Positions 50,755 through 60,700 of a DNA stretch of 64,000 bases are shown here, piece by piece. Position 1 is the first letter of the stretch; every line of letters starts with the position of its first letter. Under the pieces are notes generated by a model. That model worked only from the letters and a program-made list of their open reading frames with translations. It searched no databases and had not been told where the DNA came from. This DNA is from UBA8752 sp036159995 (lineage in GTDB: Bacteria > Bacteroidota > Bacteroidia > Flavobacteriales_D > Sanyastnellaceae). Location of the stretch: contig JAYYEI010000049.1 of assembly GCA_036159995.1 (NCBI GenBank), forward strand, positions 1-64,000. Reading direction: 5' to 3'. The translations under genes and the position numbers were made by a program.

Positions 50755-51705
50755 TCACTCTTCCAGCAGGTCGTACAGCCCGTCGAGTTTCGGACTGAGG
50801 ACCACTTCAATCCGGCGGTTCCGGTTGCGGTCCTCCGGATCCCGCGGGTGGAACTCGCTGCGTCCCGCCGCGGTCAGCTGTGCGGGATCGAGGCCGCTGT
50901 TTGCGGTCAACACCTCGACCACCGCCGTGGAGCGGAGCACACTGAGTTCCCAGTTGTTCTTCGGGGAGGTTGAGCTGTTGAAGGCGACGTCGTCGGTGTG
51001 GCCCTCGACCACAATCTCGAAGCCCGTTTCCCCTTCGATGGCGCGGGCGAGCCCGATGAGGGCGTTTCGCCCTTCCGGGTCGATCGCGGTGCTGCCCGAG
51101 GCGAACAAGAGCTTGGAGGCGAGCCGCACGTAAACCTTGCCGTCCCGCTCTTCGACCTCGAGCCCCCGGTTCCGGAAGGCGAACAGGGCGTCGTTCAGTT
51201 TGGTTTTGAGGGCCTCACCAGCCGACTTCTGGGCCTCGAGCAGGCGCGTCAATTCCGCCACACGGGCTTCTCTGTCCCGCAGGTCGCGATCAAGCGCGAG
51301 GAGACTGTCCTCCTGGAATTGGAGGTCGGCCCGAATCCGCTGGAGCTCGGACAGCAGGGCGGCCTGTTCCGCACCGGATGCGCTTCGTTTCCGTTCGAGC
51401 TCTTCGGTGAGCATGGCATTGAGGGCTTCCAACTCCGCATTGCGGGCGCCGCAGCTGCGGAGGGCGGTGCCGCACCGGGCCGTGTCCGCGGCGAGGGCCT
51501 CCATTTTTCGGGCATCCTCCCGGGCCTGACCGTCCTTTTCGGCGACGGCGAGCCGGAGCGCCTCGACCTGTTGGGTCAGGGTTTCCAGGTCCTGATCGAG
51601 GGCATCGCGGTCGTCGCGGACCTCGGCGAATTGGCTCATTGGCACGCAGCCGGTGACAAAGAGGATGGACAAGGCCATCCACACGGTCGATTGACGGGAC
51701 ATCAT
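50755..51705 (-). CDS. OmpA-family peptidoglycan-associated lipoprotein with coiled coil
   Basis: The protein has 316 residues. The lipoprotein signal ends in LFVTGC (Cys near residue 20). Residues of about 30-170 form a long coiled coil rich in Leu, Glu and Ala, and the C-terminal OmpA domain (about 190-316) contains LFASGSTAIDPEGRNAL, VVEGHTDDVAF, ELSVLRSTAVVEVL and the diaminopimelate-binding NRNRRIEVVL. It links the outer membrane to peptidoglycan. The start MMSRQS (51705) is chosen because it opens a proper signal peptide; a GTG/ATG extension of six residues is unsupported. Confidence 0.92.
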   Translation of the reverse strand: MMSRQSTVWMALSILFVTGCVPMSQFAEVRDDRDALDQDLETLTQQVEALRLAVAEKDGQAREDARKMEALAADTARCGTALRSCGARNAELEALNAMLTEELERKRSASGAEQAALLSELQRIRADLQFQEDSLLALDRDLRDREARVAELTRLLEAQKSAGEALKTKLNDALFAFRNRGLEVEERDGKVYVRLASKLLFASGSTAIDPEGRNALIGLARAIEGETGFEIVVEGHTDDVAFNSSTSPKNNWELSVLRSTAVVEVLTANSGLDPAQLTAAGRSEFHPRDPEDRNRNRRIEVVLSPKLDGLYDLLEE

Positions 51706-51795
51706 GATGTGAAAGTCGCGCACAGCAGCGGCCCGTGAGGGCTGGTCCCAACAGGTTGCGCTACAGGACCTTGTGGATTGCTCCGGTTGAAGGGC

Positions 51796-53244
51796 TCAGA
51801 GCTTGACGCAGACGTTCTGCGGCTCCGTGAAGAAGCGCATGCTGTTGTAGCCGCCTTCCCGGCCCACACCGGATTGTCGGGTTCCGCCGAACGGGGTGCG
51901 CAGGTCGCGCACCAGCCAACAGTTGATCCAGACCATGCCCGTGTCGATTCCGGCCGCGACCCGGTGCGCCCGCTGCAGGTCCCGAGTCCACACAGAGGCG
52001 GACAAGCCGTACTTGGTGGCATTGGCGAGCCCCAGCGCTTCGCGTTCGTTCGAGAAGGATTGGAGTGTGGCCACCGGACCGAAGATCTCTTCCCGGTTGG
52101 TCACGCACGTGTGGTCGAGCCCCTCGATGAGCGTGGGCTGCACGAAGAATCCGCCCTGAAGCCGGGACTCGCGTGGCTGGTGGCGCCCTCCTCCGCACAG
52201 GATGGTGCCCCCTTCCCCCCGCGCGGTGGCAATGGCGGCGAGCACCTTGTCGCGGTGGGCCCGTGACACGACGGCACCCATCTTGGTCTCCGGGTCCATC
52301 GGGTCTCCGATGCGCATGCGGGAGACCTTGTCGACCATGGCATCGCGGAACCGCTCGTAGATCGTGTCCTGCACCAGGATGCGCGAACCGCACAGGCAAA
52401 TCTGACCCTGGTTGGCGAAGGCGGAGCGGATCGCAGTCGACAGGGCGGCATCGAAGTCGCAGTCGTCGAAGACAATGGTGGCATTCTTGCCCCCGAGTTC
52501 GAGCGAGAGTTTCTTGAATTTGGGGGCGGCTGCGGCAGAAATGGCCGCGCCCGTGGAGGACCCCCCGGTGAAGGAAATGGCCCGCACATGATGATGGTCG
52601 ACCATGGCCTGGCCCACCTCGGGTCCGAGGCCGTGCAGGATGTTGAGCACACCGTCGGGCAGCCCGACTTCCTTGGCCCACTTGCCGAGGAGGAAGGCGG
52701 TCATCGGCGTGACCTCGCTCGGCTTGGCCACGACGCAATTGCCACTCGCCAGCGCCGGGGCAATCTTCCATGTGAAGAGGTAGAGGGGCAGGTTCCACGG
52801 GCTGATGCACCCGACCACGCCCAAGGGCTTCCGCAAGGTGTAGTTGACCGTGCCGTCTCCCATGGTGTGGCTCTCGCTGGCGAACTGCTCGGCGGCGGAA
52901 GCATAGAAGCGCAGGTTCTGTTCGGCGCGCGGAATGTCCACGGCGGTGGCGAGGGAGACCGGTTTGCCGTTGTCCCGGGCCTCGGCCTCGGCGAGGAGGG
53001 CGGCGTTCTCGGCCACCTTGTCGGCGAGGCGGTGCAGGACGGCCCGTCGTTCGGCCGGGGACCAGGCGCGCCACTCGGGGAAGGCCGCGCGCGCCGCAGT
53101 CACAGCGGCCTCGACATCGTCCGCACCAGACCGGGCAATCCGCCCATAGACCGCTCCGGTCGCCGGTTCGACATTGTCAAGCCACTCCCCGCCCAACGCG
53201 GGTTGAAGCACTCCATTGATCAGATTCAGGACGTCGTTTTCCAT
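51796..53244 (-). CDS. Aldehyde dehydrogenase, probably 2-aminomuconic semialdehyde dehydrogenase
   Basis: The protein has 482 residues in the NAD(P)-dependent ALDH superfamily. Motifs: SPWNLPLYLFTWKIAPALA, KPSEVTP, FTGGSSTG, LELGGKNA with the catalytic Glu, FANQGQICLCGSRI with the catalytic Cys, and EEIFGPV. The C-terminal NCWLVRDLRTPFGG and SGVGREGG closely fit the ALDH8A1/AMSDH branch, which oxidises 2-aminomuconate semialdehyde in tryptophan (kynurenine) breakdown. This agrees with tryptophan dioxygenase and the Rid deaminase 36 kb away. The substrate remains inferred. The start MENDVL (53244) is preferred to six extra residues upstream. Confidence 0.9.
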   Translation of the reverse strand: MENDVLNLINGVLQPALGGEWLDNVEPATGAVYGRIARSGADDVEAAVTAARAAFPEWRAWSPAERRAVLHRLADKVAENAALLAEAEARDNGKPVSLATAVDIPRAEQNLRFYASAAEQFASESHTMGDGTVNYTLRKPLGVVGCISPWNLPLYLFTWKIAPALASGNCVVAKPSEVTPMTAFLLGKWAKEVGLPDGVLNILHGLGPEVGQAMVDHHHVRAISFTGGSSTGAAISAAAAPKFKKLSLELGGKNATIVFDDCDFDAALSTAIRSAFANQGQICLCGSRILVQDTIYERFRDAMVDKVSRMRIGDPMDPETKMGAVVSRAHRDKVLAAIATARGEGGTILCGGGRHQPRESRLQGGFFVQPTLIEGLDHTCVTNREEIFGPVATLQSFSNEREALGLANATKYGLSASVWTRDLQRAHRVAAGIDTGMVWINCWLVRDLRTPFGGTRQSGVGREGGYNSMRFFTEPQNVCVKL

Positions 53245-53264
53245 CGGCCGACAAGGTGGCACGG

Positions 53265-53301
53265 AAAAGAAAAAGACCGGTCACCCTCGTGCCGGTCTTC
53301 G
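53265..53301 (-). terminator. Intrinsic terminator after tRNA-Gln
   Basis: On the minus strand AAGACCGG pairs with CCGGTCTT across a CACGAGGGTGA loop and is followed by TTTCTTTTCC. It lies between tRNA-Gln and the aldehyde dehydrogenase. Confidence 0.85.
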
Positions 53302-53333
53302 TGCGGTCGCATTGACTCTCGTCGGATACTTCG

Positions 53334-53407
53334 TGGTTTCCCCACTAGGACTCGAACCTAGAATGACTGAACCAAAATCAGTAGTGTTGCCATTACACCA
53401 TGGGGAA
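53334..53407 (-). tRNA. tRNA-Gln(TTG)
   Basis: This is a 74-nt cloverleaf including CCA. The acceptor TTCCCCA pairs with TGGGGAA (U1-A72 as in other Gln tRNAs), and the anticodon loop TTTTGGT gives TTG. The T-arm is CTAGG-TTCGAGT-CCTAG. Confidence 0.95.
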
Positions 53408-53425
53408 TTCCGCGAAGAATCGGCG

Positions 53426-53433
53426 CGAAATTA
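53426..53433 (-). promoter_or_regulatory. -7 box TAATTTCG of tRNA-Gln
   Basis: On the minus strand this exact TAnnTTCG box lies 18 nt before the mature tRNA 5' end. Confidence 0.55.
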
Positions 53434-53478
53434 AGGAAAGCGGGCCACCACACCACATCTCGGGGTGCAGTTTCGGAT

Positions 53479-54612
53479 TCAGTCGTTCTCGGCCGGGGTG
53501 ATCTCTCCGACAAGGGCCTCGATGATGGCCTCGAGCGCGGTGATCCGGCTGTTGAGGTTGGCGAGGGTGTCCTGTAGGCTGATGCCGGCAAACTCGAGGT
53601 CTCCCGCCAGCACGGCATGGCCATCCTCATGAATCTGCAGGGCATCCGAGCGCATGTCGATGGCGGTTCCGTTGCCGACGGCGAACAGGACGCCCGTTTG
53701 GGCAGCGCTGTTGTACTTGCCCACGGCCGTCTGATAGACCTGATCGGCCACGGTGTAGTAGCCGCCGGCGCTGGAGGCGTAGGCGCTGGCCGTGGTCTGG
53801 TACCCTTCCGCGTGACCGGCGAAACCGGAGGCCACAGTGTAGTAGCCCTCGCTGGCGGAGGCGTCGGCGGTGGCTTCCGTGCCTTCCCCCACGGCGTGAG
53901 CACAGGTGGCACTGGCGACCGTATTCCGGTTCGAGGCATGGCTGAACAGGCCGGAAGCCAAGGTGTTCCAGCCTTCGGCGTGGGCGGCGGTGTTGTTGGC
54001 GATGGAGCCATATCCCTCGCTGTGGGCATAGTTGGACAAGGCCTTGGTGTTGTACCCCTGGGCGTGGGCCGTGGTGCCGGTGGCATCTGTGAACATGCCC
54101 TGGGAGTGGGCAGCCGTGCCGGTGGCCTCGGTACCTTCTCCCATGGCGCTCGAGCAGGTTCCGCTGGCGGTGGTGTTTCGGTTGGTCGCGTGGCTGTAAT
54201 TGCCGGTCGCATCGCTGCCATCGCCCATGGCCGAAGCAAAGGAGCCGCTCGCCACCACGTTCCGCCCTTGGGCCATCTGGCCGGTGACCCGCATGTCGTC
54301 CTCGACCCAGGTCCAGACGTAGGTGTTGATGCCCTGAACCGTGGTGGAGTCGCAAATGGCGCTCAAGCCGAGTGAGTCCCGGGCGGCGTCTGCTGAGGCG
54401 GCGCCAGTCCCTCCACTTTCGAGGCCGAGTACGCCATCATCCTCCCAAGGGAGGCCGAAAAGGGTCAACAGCTCGAGTACGTCACCGGTGCCGATCAGGG
54501 TGTCCCCGTCGGCATTCGGGTTGTACGGCCATTGGGCCGAGGCCGTGATGCCGAAGGACAGCATCAGGACCAGCAGGAACAGGGGGCGGTTGGTGGGAAA
54601 CGAATGGGTCAT
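53479..54612 (-). CDS. Secreted protein with YadA-head-like repeats and no visible anchor
   Basis: The protein has 377 residues. A signal peptide (about 1-24, ending ITASAQ) is followed by a dockerin/EF-hand-like segment (NADGDTLIGTGDVLELLTLFG). From about residue 95 to 300 there are about thirteen repeats of roughly 14 residues with A-x-G-x-x-S-x-A-x-G patterns (GYGSIANNTAAHAEG, NRNTVASATCAHAVG), as in the YadA/Hia head of trimeric adhesins. The end is a short coiled coil (LANLNSRITALEAIIEAL). There is no YadA beta-barrel and no recognisable T9SS signal, so attachment is unexplained. TACTTTTC lies 5 nt before the ATG; in-frame codons further upstream are rejected. Confidence 0.82.
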   Translation of the reverse strand: MTHSFPTNRPLFLLVLMLSFGITASAQWPYNPNADGDTLIGTGDVLELLTLFGLPWEDDGVLGLESGGTGAASADAARDSLGLSAICDSTTVQGINTYVWTWVEDDMRVTGQMAQGRNVVASGSFASAMGDGSDATGNYSHATNRNTTASGTCSSAMGEGTEATGTAAHSQGMFTDATGTTAHAQGYNTKALSNYAHSEGYGSIANNTAAHAEGWNTLASGLFSHASNRNTVASATCAHAVGEGTEATADASASEGYYTVASGFAGHAEGYQTTASAYASSAGGYYTVADQVYQTAVGKYNSAAQTGVLFAVGNGTAIDMRSDALQIHEDGHAVLAGDLEFAGISLQDTLANLNSRITALEAIIEALVGEITPAEND

Positions 54613-54617
54613 GGACA

Positions 54618-54625
54618 GAAAAGTA
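54618..54625 (-). promoter_or_regulatory. -7-like box TACTTTTC of the YadA-head-like gene
   Basis: On the minus strand this has one mismatch to TAnnTTTG and ends 5 nt before the ATG at 54612. Confidence 0.45.
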
Positions 54626-54701
54626 CGGGGGACGCGGTTTGTTTCCATGGGAGGAATGCATCTCCGCATCGGGGTCGTGGAGTCGGGTGTCCGAGGATCA
54701 C

Positions 54702-54723
54702 CCCCCGTCCCGAAGGACGGGGG
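54702..54723 (-). terminator. Strong GC hairpin after the giant surface-protein gene
   Basis: CCCCCGTCC pairs perfectly with GGACGGGGG across a 4-base loop that reads TTCG on the minus strand, a very stable tetraloop. It lies 30 nt after the stop of the giant gene and has no T-run, so termination is a guess. Confidence 0.5.
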
Positions 54724-54752
54724 ATGGCCTTGATTTGTTTTGACTCCGGAGT

Positions 54753-57700
54753 TCATTCGGTCACGAGGAACTGCTTCACGATGCTGACGTTCTGCGAGCT
54801 CATCCGCACCTGGTAGACCCCGCTCTGGAGGGCAGAGGCCTGGATGTCGAGCGTGTACATCTGGTTTTTCTCGACTCGTCCATCGAAGAGGGATTTGATG
54901 AACATGCCGGACGCATCGTAGAGGCTGACCTCGAGGCGCATGGACTCCAGGGCGTTGAATCCGATCTGGGCGAAGTCCTGCGTCGGGTTCGGGACGATGT
55001 GGGACACCTGAATCGGGCCGCGGGGCTCGGCCGCAGCGGCGGCCACATCCGAACCGGAGTCTGCAGTGCCCGTGGTGCCCGTGCCGACGAGGCCGGCTCC
55101 CGTTCCATCGGGATCGCATACCTCTCCGGTGATGTTCACGGTGTAGCCGAAGTCGGCGCTGTTTCCGCTGCAGTCCGTGGCCGTGTAGTCGTACTCGATC
55201 TGGTACGGCAGGGTGCAGTCGAGATCGCCGAAGAAGTCACCGGACCCCATGACCGGAGTGCTCATGTGCGTTCCGGTGTAGGTGAACCAACCGCTGTATC
55301 CGTGGTTCTCGTTCATGTTGTTGGCGCCGAGTCCGATCTGGAAACGGTAGAACTGGTTGGCCGGCTGGTGCGTGCAGGTCAGGAAGCTGCCGTCATAGCC
55401 GCCCCATCCCGTGAGCGTGCCCTCGGAGAGGAACCAGTAGGTCCAGTTCTCGTGGTCGTCGAGGATGTTCTCGCAGTCCTGCTTGTAGCTGGTCGGGAAA
55501 TCCTGGTCGGACCAGGTGTCGAAGTCCATGCCGTCGGTCAGGGTGAAGGAGACGTTCCAACCGGAGTTCGGGTCGTCGTTGCTCACCACGGTCTTCTCGA
55601 TGACCCAGTCGCCATTGGGCAACTGGCTCACCAGGCCGTCTCCGATGGTGGAGTAGAACTCGTCACCGAGGAAGTTGAAGAGCCGCACGGAGTGGGTGTC
55701 GTAGCCGTTGCAGGTCTCGTCGGAGGCAAAAGCTTCCGGAGTCACCGTCGTGCAGTACTGGTCCACACTGTCGTTGGGGGCGTAGGCGCCCACCATCGTG
55801 GTGGCCATGTCGAGGGCCACGTCGCTTCCACAGTTGTCCTCGGCGGACACGTTGCACGGCTCAGTGGATGGCAGCAGGCTGTCGCCGTTGTAGTCTTCGG
55901 CGCAGACGTCAATCGTACCGCCGTTCTCGATGCCGCAGACGTCGAGGAAGACCGGGGCGGTCTCGTCGAGGACGGTCACGGTGTAGTCGGCGGTGGTCAG
56001 GTTGCCGCAGGCATCCACGGACTCGAAGTGGAATTCGAGGGTGGCGTTGCCGCATCCGTCCAGTCCGAGGGTGTCGGTTGTCGCACTGAGCATCGGAGCG
56101 CCGTCACAGGCGTCCTCGGTCGAGGCGGCGAGCGTCGGCACCTCGTCGAGGCAGGAAACGGTCGTGTCGTGTGCAGCGGACCCATCCGCAAACGTCACAT
56201 CGAGGGCCGGAGCCTGGGTGTCGATCACGGTCAGCGTCTGCATCCAGCTGCTCGAGTTGCCGGAACAATCGGTCGCGGACCAATGGCGGAACAGCGTGTA
56301 GCTGTTGGCGCAGTCACCGCCCTCGAAGGTTTCACCCTCATAGGTGTAGGTCAAGGCATTGTCGCAATTGTCATCGGCCTGCAGCGAGGTCACACTGGCC
56401 GGGGCCGGAACCGCGTCGCATTCCACGGTGGCGTCGAGCGGTCCCGTCGTGAAGATGGGGGCTTCGGTGTCCACCACAGCCAGCGTCTGGGAGTGGCTGA
56501 TCTCGTTGCCGGCGCAGTCCGTCACTGTCCACACCCGGGTCAGGGTGTAATCGGTCGGACACAGGTCGTCGTCGGATTGCGTCTCGGTAAACTGGACGAA
56601 CACCGCAGGGTCGCAGTTGTCCGTGGCCGTCAGCGTCTCCGGCATTGGCACGGCGTCGCAGGACACGGTCGCATCACCCGGCAGGGCCTCGGTGAACTCG
56701 GGGGCCGTCGTGTCGATCAGGGTGATCAGCTGATCCACCGTCTTGTTGTTGCCACACTCGTCCTCGGCCGTCCAAGTGCGGATGACCTCGGCCGTTCCGG
56801 CGCAGTCATTGAGCAGGACAATGCTGTCGGAGTACCCGATCTCCACCTCGGAGTCGCAGTTGTCCATGGCCTCGGCAGCGCCCAGGCTGCCCACCCCGAA
56901 GTCGTCGTCACAGGACAGCGTGGTGTCTTGAGGGACAAAGGTGAAGACCGGAGCCTCGGTGTCGGTCAGGTCGATGGACTGGATGAGCGTATCGGCATTG
57001 CCGCAGGCATCCATGGCCACGTAGGTCAAGAGGTAGCTGCCGGCACAGGAGCCGCTGAACTCCTCCTCGGAGAGCAGCTGGAGCTCGATGTCCGCATCGC
57101 AGTTGTCGATGACTGAGGCGTAGAGCGTGTCCATCCCCCAGTCACTGCAGTCGACCTCGAGGGAGAGCGGGCCGCTGATGACCGGAGCCGTGGTGTCCAC
57201 GACGGTGATGGTCTGGATGTGGGCCAGGCTGTTTCCAGCGCAGTCCATCGTGCTCCAGGTGCGGGTCAGGGTCTGCCCCTCGGCGCAGTCTCCCGCCGTG
57301 GATCCCTCATTGAAGGTCACCTCGACGTCGCCATCGCAGTTGTCGGTGGCCATGAGCGTGGCCGCCGCCGGGATGGCGTCACAGGACACGGTGGTGTCGG
57401 CAGGCAGTTCGGTCGTCCACGCCGGAGCGGTCTCGTCCACCACGGTGAGCGTCTGCTCGTGGGTGGTGCTGTTGCCGCAATCGTCCGTGGCCGTCCAGCT
57501 GCGCAGGAGGGTGTAGTTGCTGGCGCAATCGTCGTCGTCGCTGAGGGTCTCCGTGAACGCGACGGCGGGCATGCCGTCACAGGCATCGGTCGCTGTAAGC
57601 ACGGCCGCGGCGGGCACGGCGTCACAGGACACGTTGGCGTCCATCGGAAGGGCTTCGACGAACTCCGGAGCGGCTTGGTCGGCCACGCCGATGGATTGGC

Positions 57701-60700
57701 TACAGCTGACCGTGGTCTCGTTTCCGCAGTTGTCGATGGCCGTGGCCGTGAACGTCCGCGTGAAGCTCAAGCTGCCGGCGCAGGTAATCGTGGTGTCGTG
57801 GTCGGTCCAGGACATCTCCACGTCCGGGGCGGCACCACCGCAGTTGTCCGTGGCGATCACCTCGGCCAGGCCGAGGGCGTCGACGGAGAGGTCGGCGCTG
57901 CAGTCGGCGTCCGCGGCGAGCACGGTGTCGGCGGGGCAGGTGATGGTGGCGGTCGGCGGGGTGTCATCGTACAGCTCAATGAACTGCTCGAACATGTTGG
58001 CGTTTCCGCAATCGTCCTCGAAGGTGTACGTGCGCATGAAGATGCCGATCGGCTGGACGCATCCACCGCTGAACGGGGTGTCGAAGAAGGTGATGGTGAC
58101 CTCGCTTCCACATTCGTCCACGACGTCGATGAGGATGTTGTCGTCGATCACTGCATCGTCGTAGTCCTCGCAGGACATCTCGACGAGCATCTCGCCGAAG
58201 GTCACCACCGGGGCGACGTCGTCGAAGACCGTGATCGTCTGGTGCACATCCGTGCTGTTGCCGCAGTCGTCCACGAAGGTCCACGTGCGGTGGACCATGA
58301 AGGTTCCGGTGCACGCCTGGGCGTAGACGCTGTCCTCTTCCCAGGTCCAGGCCACATCGGTGTCGAAGTTGTCCGTGGCAGAGAATTCCCCGTAGGTGGT
58401 GGCGGGATCATATTCGGCACAGGGCAGGGTCACGTCGGACACCTCGGCCATCGGACCGAGCTCGTCGATCAGGGTGATGGTCTGCTCGCAGCTGGCGGCA
58501 TTGTCGCAGAAGTCGTAAGCCGTGAAGGTCCGCGTGAAGGTCATCGTGCCTTCGGGCTGGTCGTCATCCCCGGTGCAGTCGACCATGAAGTCGGAGTCGG
58601 TCCAGGTGATGTCGATCTCCTCGAGGGCACTGCAGTTGTCAAAGGCCGTGGCCATGCCGAGGGCGACCGTGGTGGTGTCGTCGGAGATGTCCATGTCGAG
58701 CGTGAGGGTGGTGTCGTCCGGGCAGGTGATGACCGGGGCCTCGTCGTCGTACAGGGAGATGTACTGCTCGGCCACGGCACTGTTGCCACAGTCGTCCTCG
58801 ACCGTCCAGATCCGCATCCAGCTGCCTGGGCAGACGCCGCTGAGCGGCCAGGCCTCGATGGAGACGGAGAGGTCATCGTCGCAGTTGTCGAAGGCCTCGA
58901 GGGGCACTTGGGTCGGGTCGGTCGGATCGGTGAGCATCTCACAGGACGCCACTTGGTAGGGATCGAAGGACCCGAATTCCGGAGCCGTCTCGTCCAGTGC
59001 CGTGATGGTCTGGACGCAGGTCACCGTGTCGCCCACATTGCCGCAGGCATCCACGGACCAGGCGTAGAAGGTCCGCTCGAAGCTGAAGCTTCCGTCGGCG
59101 CTGCCGTCGCTGCCGTCACAGAGGGGCATCAGGGGCCCATCCATGTGGAATTGGAAGGTGGCGGGGTCGGCGTCACAGCCGTCCTCGGCGACAATGGTTG
59201 GCAGGCCGAGGATGTCGGTGCCGAATTCAGCCGAGCAGGAGGCGTCCAGCATCACGGCCGTGTCGGCCGGGCACTCGAGCTGGGTGACCACCGGGGCGGT
59301 CACGTCGACCACGGTCAGGATTTGGGTGCAGGAGGCCTCCGCGGTGTTGCCGCAGTGGTCTGTGCTGACCGCGTGGAAGGTCCGCGTGATCACGTAGGTG
59401 CCGGCGCCGTCGGCGCAGGTATAGTCGGGTTCGGTGTCCTCAATCGTATAGCTGAGGGTTGGAGCGGCATCACAGTTGTCCGTGCTGGTGATGGCCACCT
59501 CGCCGGATTGGGTTGGGTCGAGTTCACCTTCGCAGTCGCCATCGAGCTCCACCACGACGTCGGCCGGGCAGGTGATGTCGATGGTCGGGGCCACCGTGTC
59601 GATCATGAGGATGAACTGGTGCGTCGTCGTGGAGTTGCCGCAAGCGTCAACCACGGTGTAGGCGACATCCCAGGTCGGGACCGGGGAAACACAGCCGCCG
59701 GACATGGCCTGGCAGTCGATGTAGGCGGTGTCGATTCCGCAGTTGTCCGTCCAAGACACGAGGCCGAGGTCCACGAGGGCGTCGAGGTCGCAGGTCCAAG
59801 CGTCACAGGCGATTTCCGTCTGCGTGGCGCTGAGCGTGATGATTGGGGCTTGGGTGTCGATGACCTCGATGGTCTGGATGCCCATGTCCATGGCGGTGTT
59901 GCCGCAGCTGTCCACGGCGGTGGCGGTCCACTGGCGCTCGATGGTGTAGCAGCCGGCGGCCGTGCTGTCAGTCACCAGGTCCGTGTATGTGATGTCACCG
60001 GACGCGAAGGCGCAGTTGTCGGCGAAGACCGCTTCGGCCAAGCCGGTCATGTCGGTCGACAGGTCGGTGGCGCAGAGGGCAGATACTGGGACCTGCAGGT
60101 CGCCCGGTAGGGTCAGGTCGATGGACGGCGCCTCCGTGTCCACCACATGGATGAGCTGGACGCAGAGCGTCTCGTTGTCGAACAGGTCGACGGCGGACCA
60201 GGTGCGCTGCAGCGTGTAGCAGGCGCTGGACGTCTCGTCGACGACAGACTCTCCGAGGTAGGTCACGATCGGGCTTCCCGGATCGTCGCAGTTGTCGGTG
60301 GCGGTGACCAGCGGGAGCTCCGGCAGGGGCTCTCCGCAGGAAATCGTGGTGTCCGCCGGGCAGTTGTCAAACAGCGGAGCGGTCTCGTCGAGGCGGCAGA
60401 CCTGTTGCTCATAGGTGATGGCGCCACAGCTGTCGTCGAACACCGTGTAGAGGTTCGTGACGCAGGGGTCGCTTTCGGTCGGGACGACGTCCTCGTAGGC
60501 GAGGTTGGTGATCACGTCACCCAGGGCACCATTGATTTCGGTTCCATTGATTTCTCCCTCCCAGGCGAACCAACCGCCGAGCCCGTACTCGCAGTTGTGG
60601 TCGTTGGCACCGAGGCCGACCTGGAAGCCGAAGTATCCGTTGCTCGGGGCGTGGTTGACTTGCAGCAGGCTGCCCTCGAAGTCCCCGGTTCCCTGCAGGT

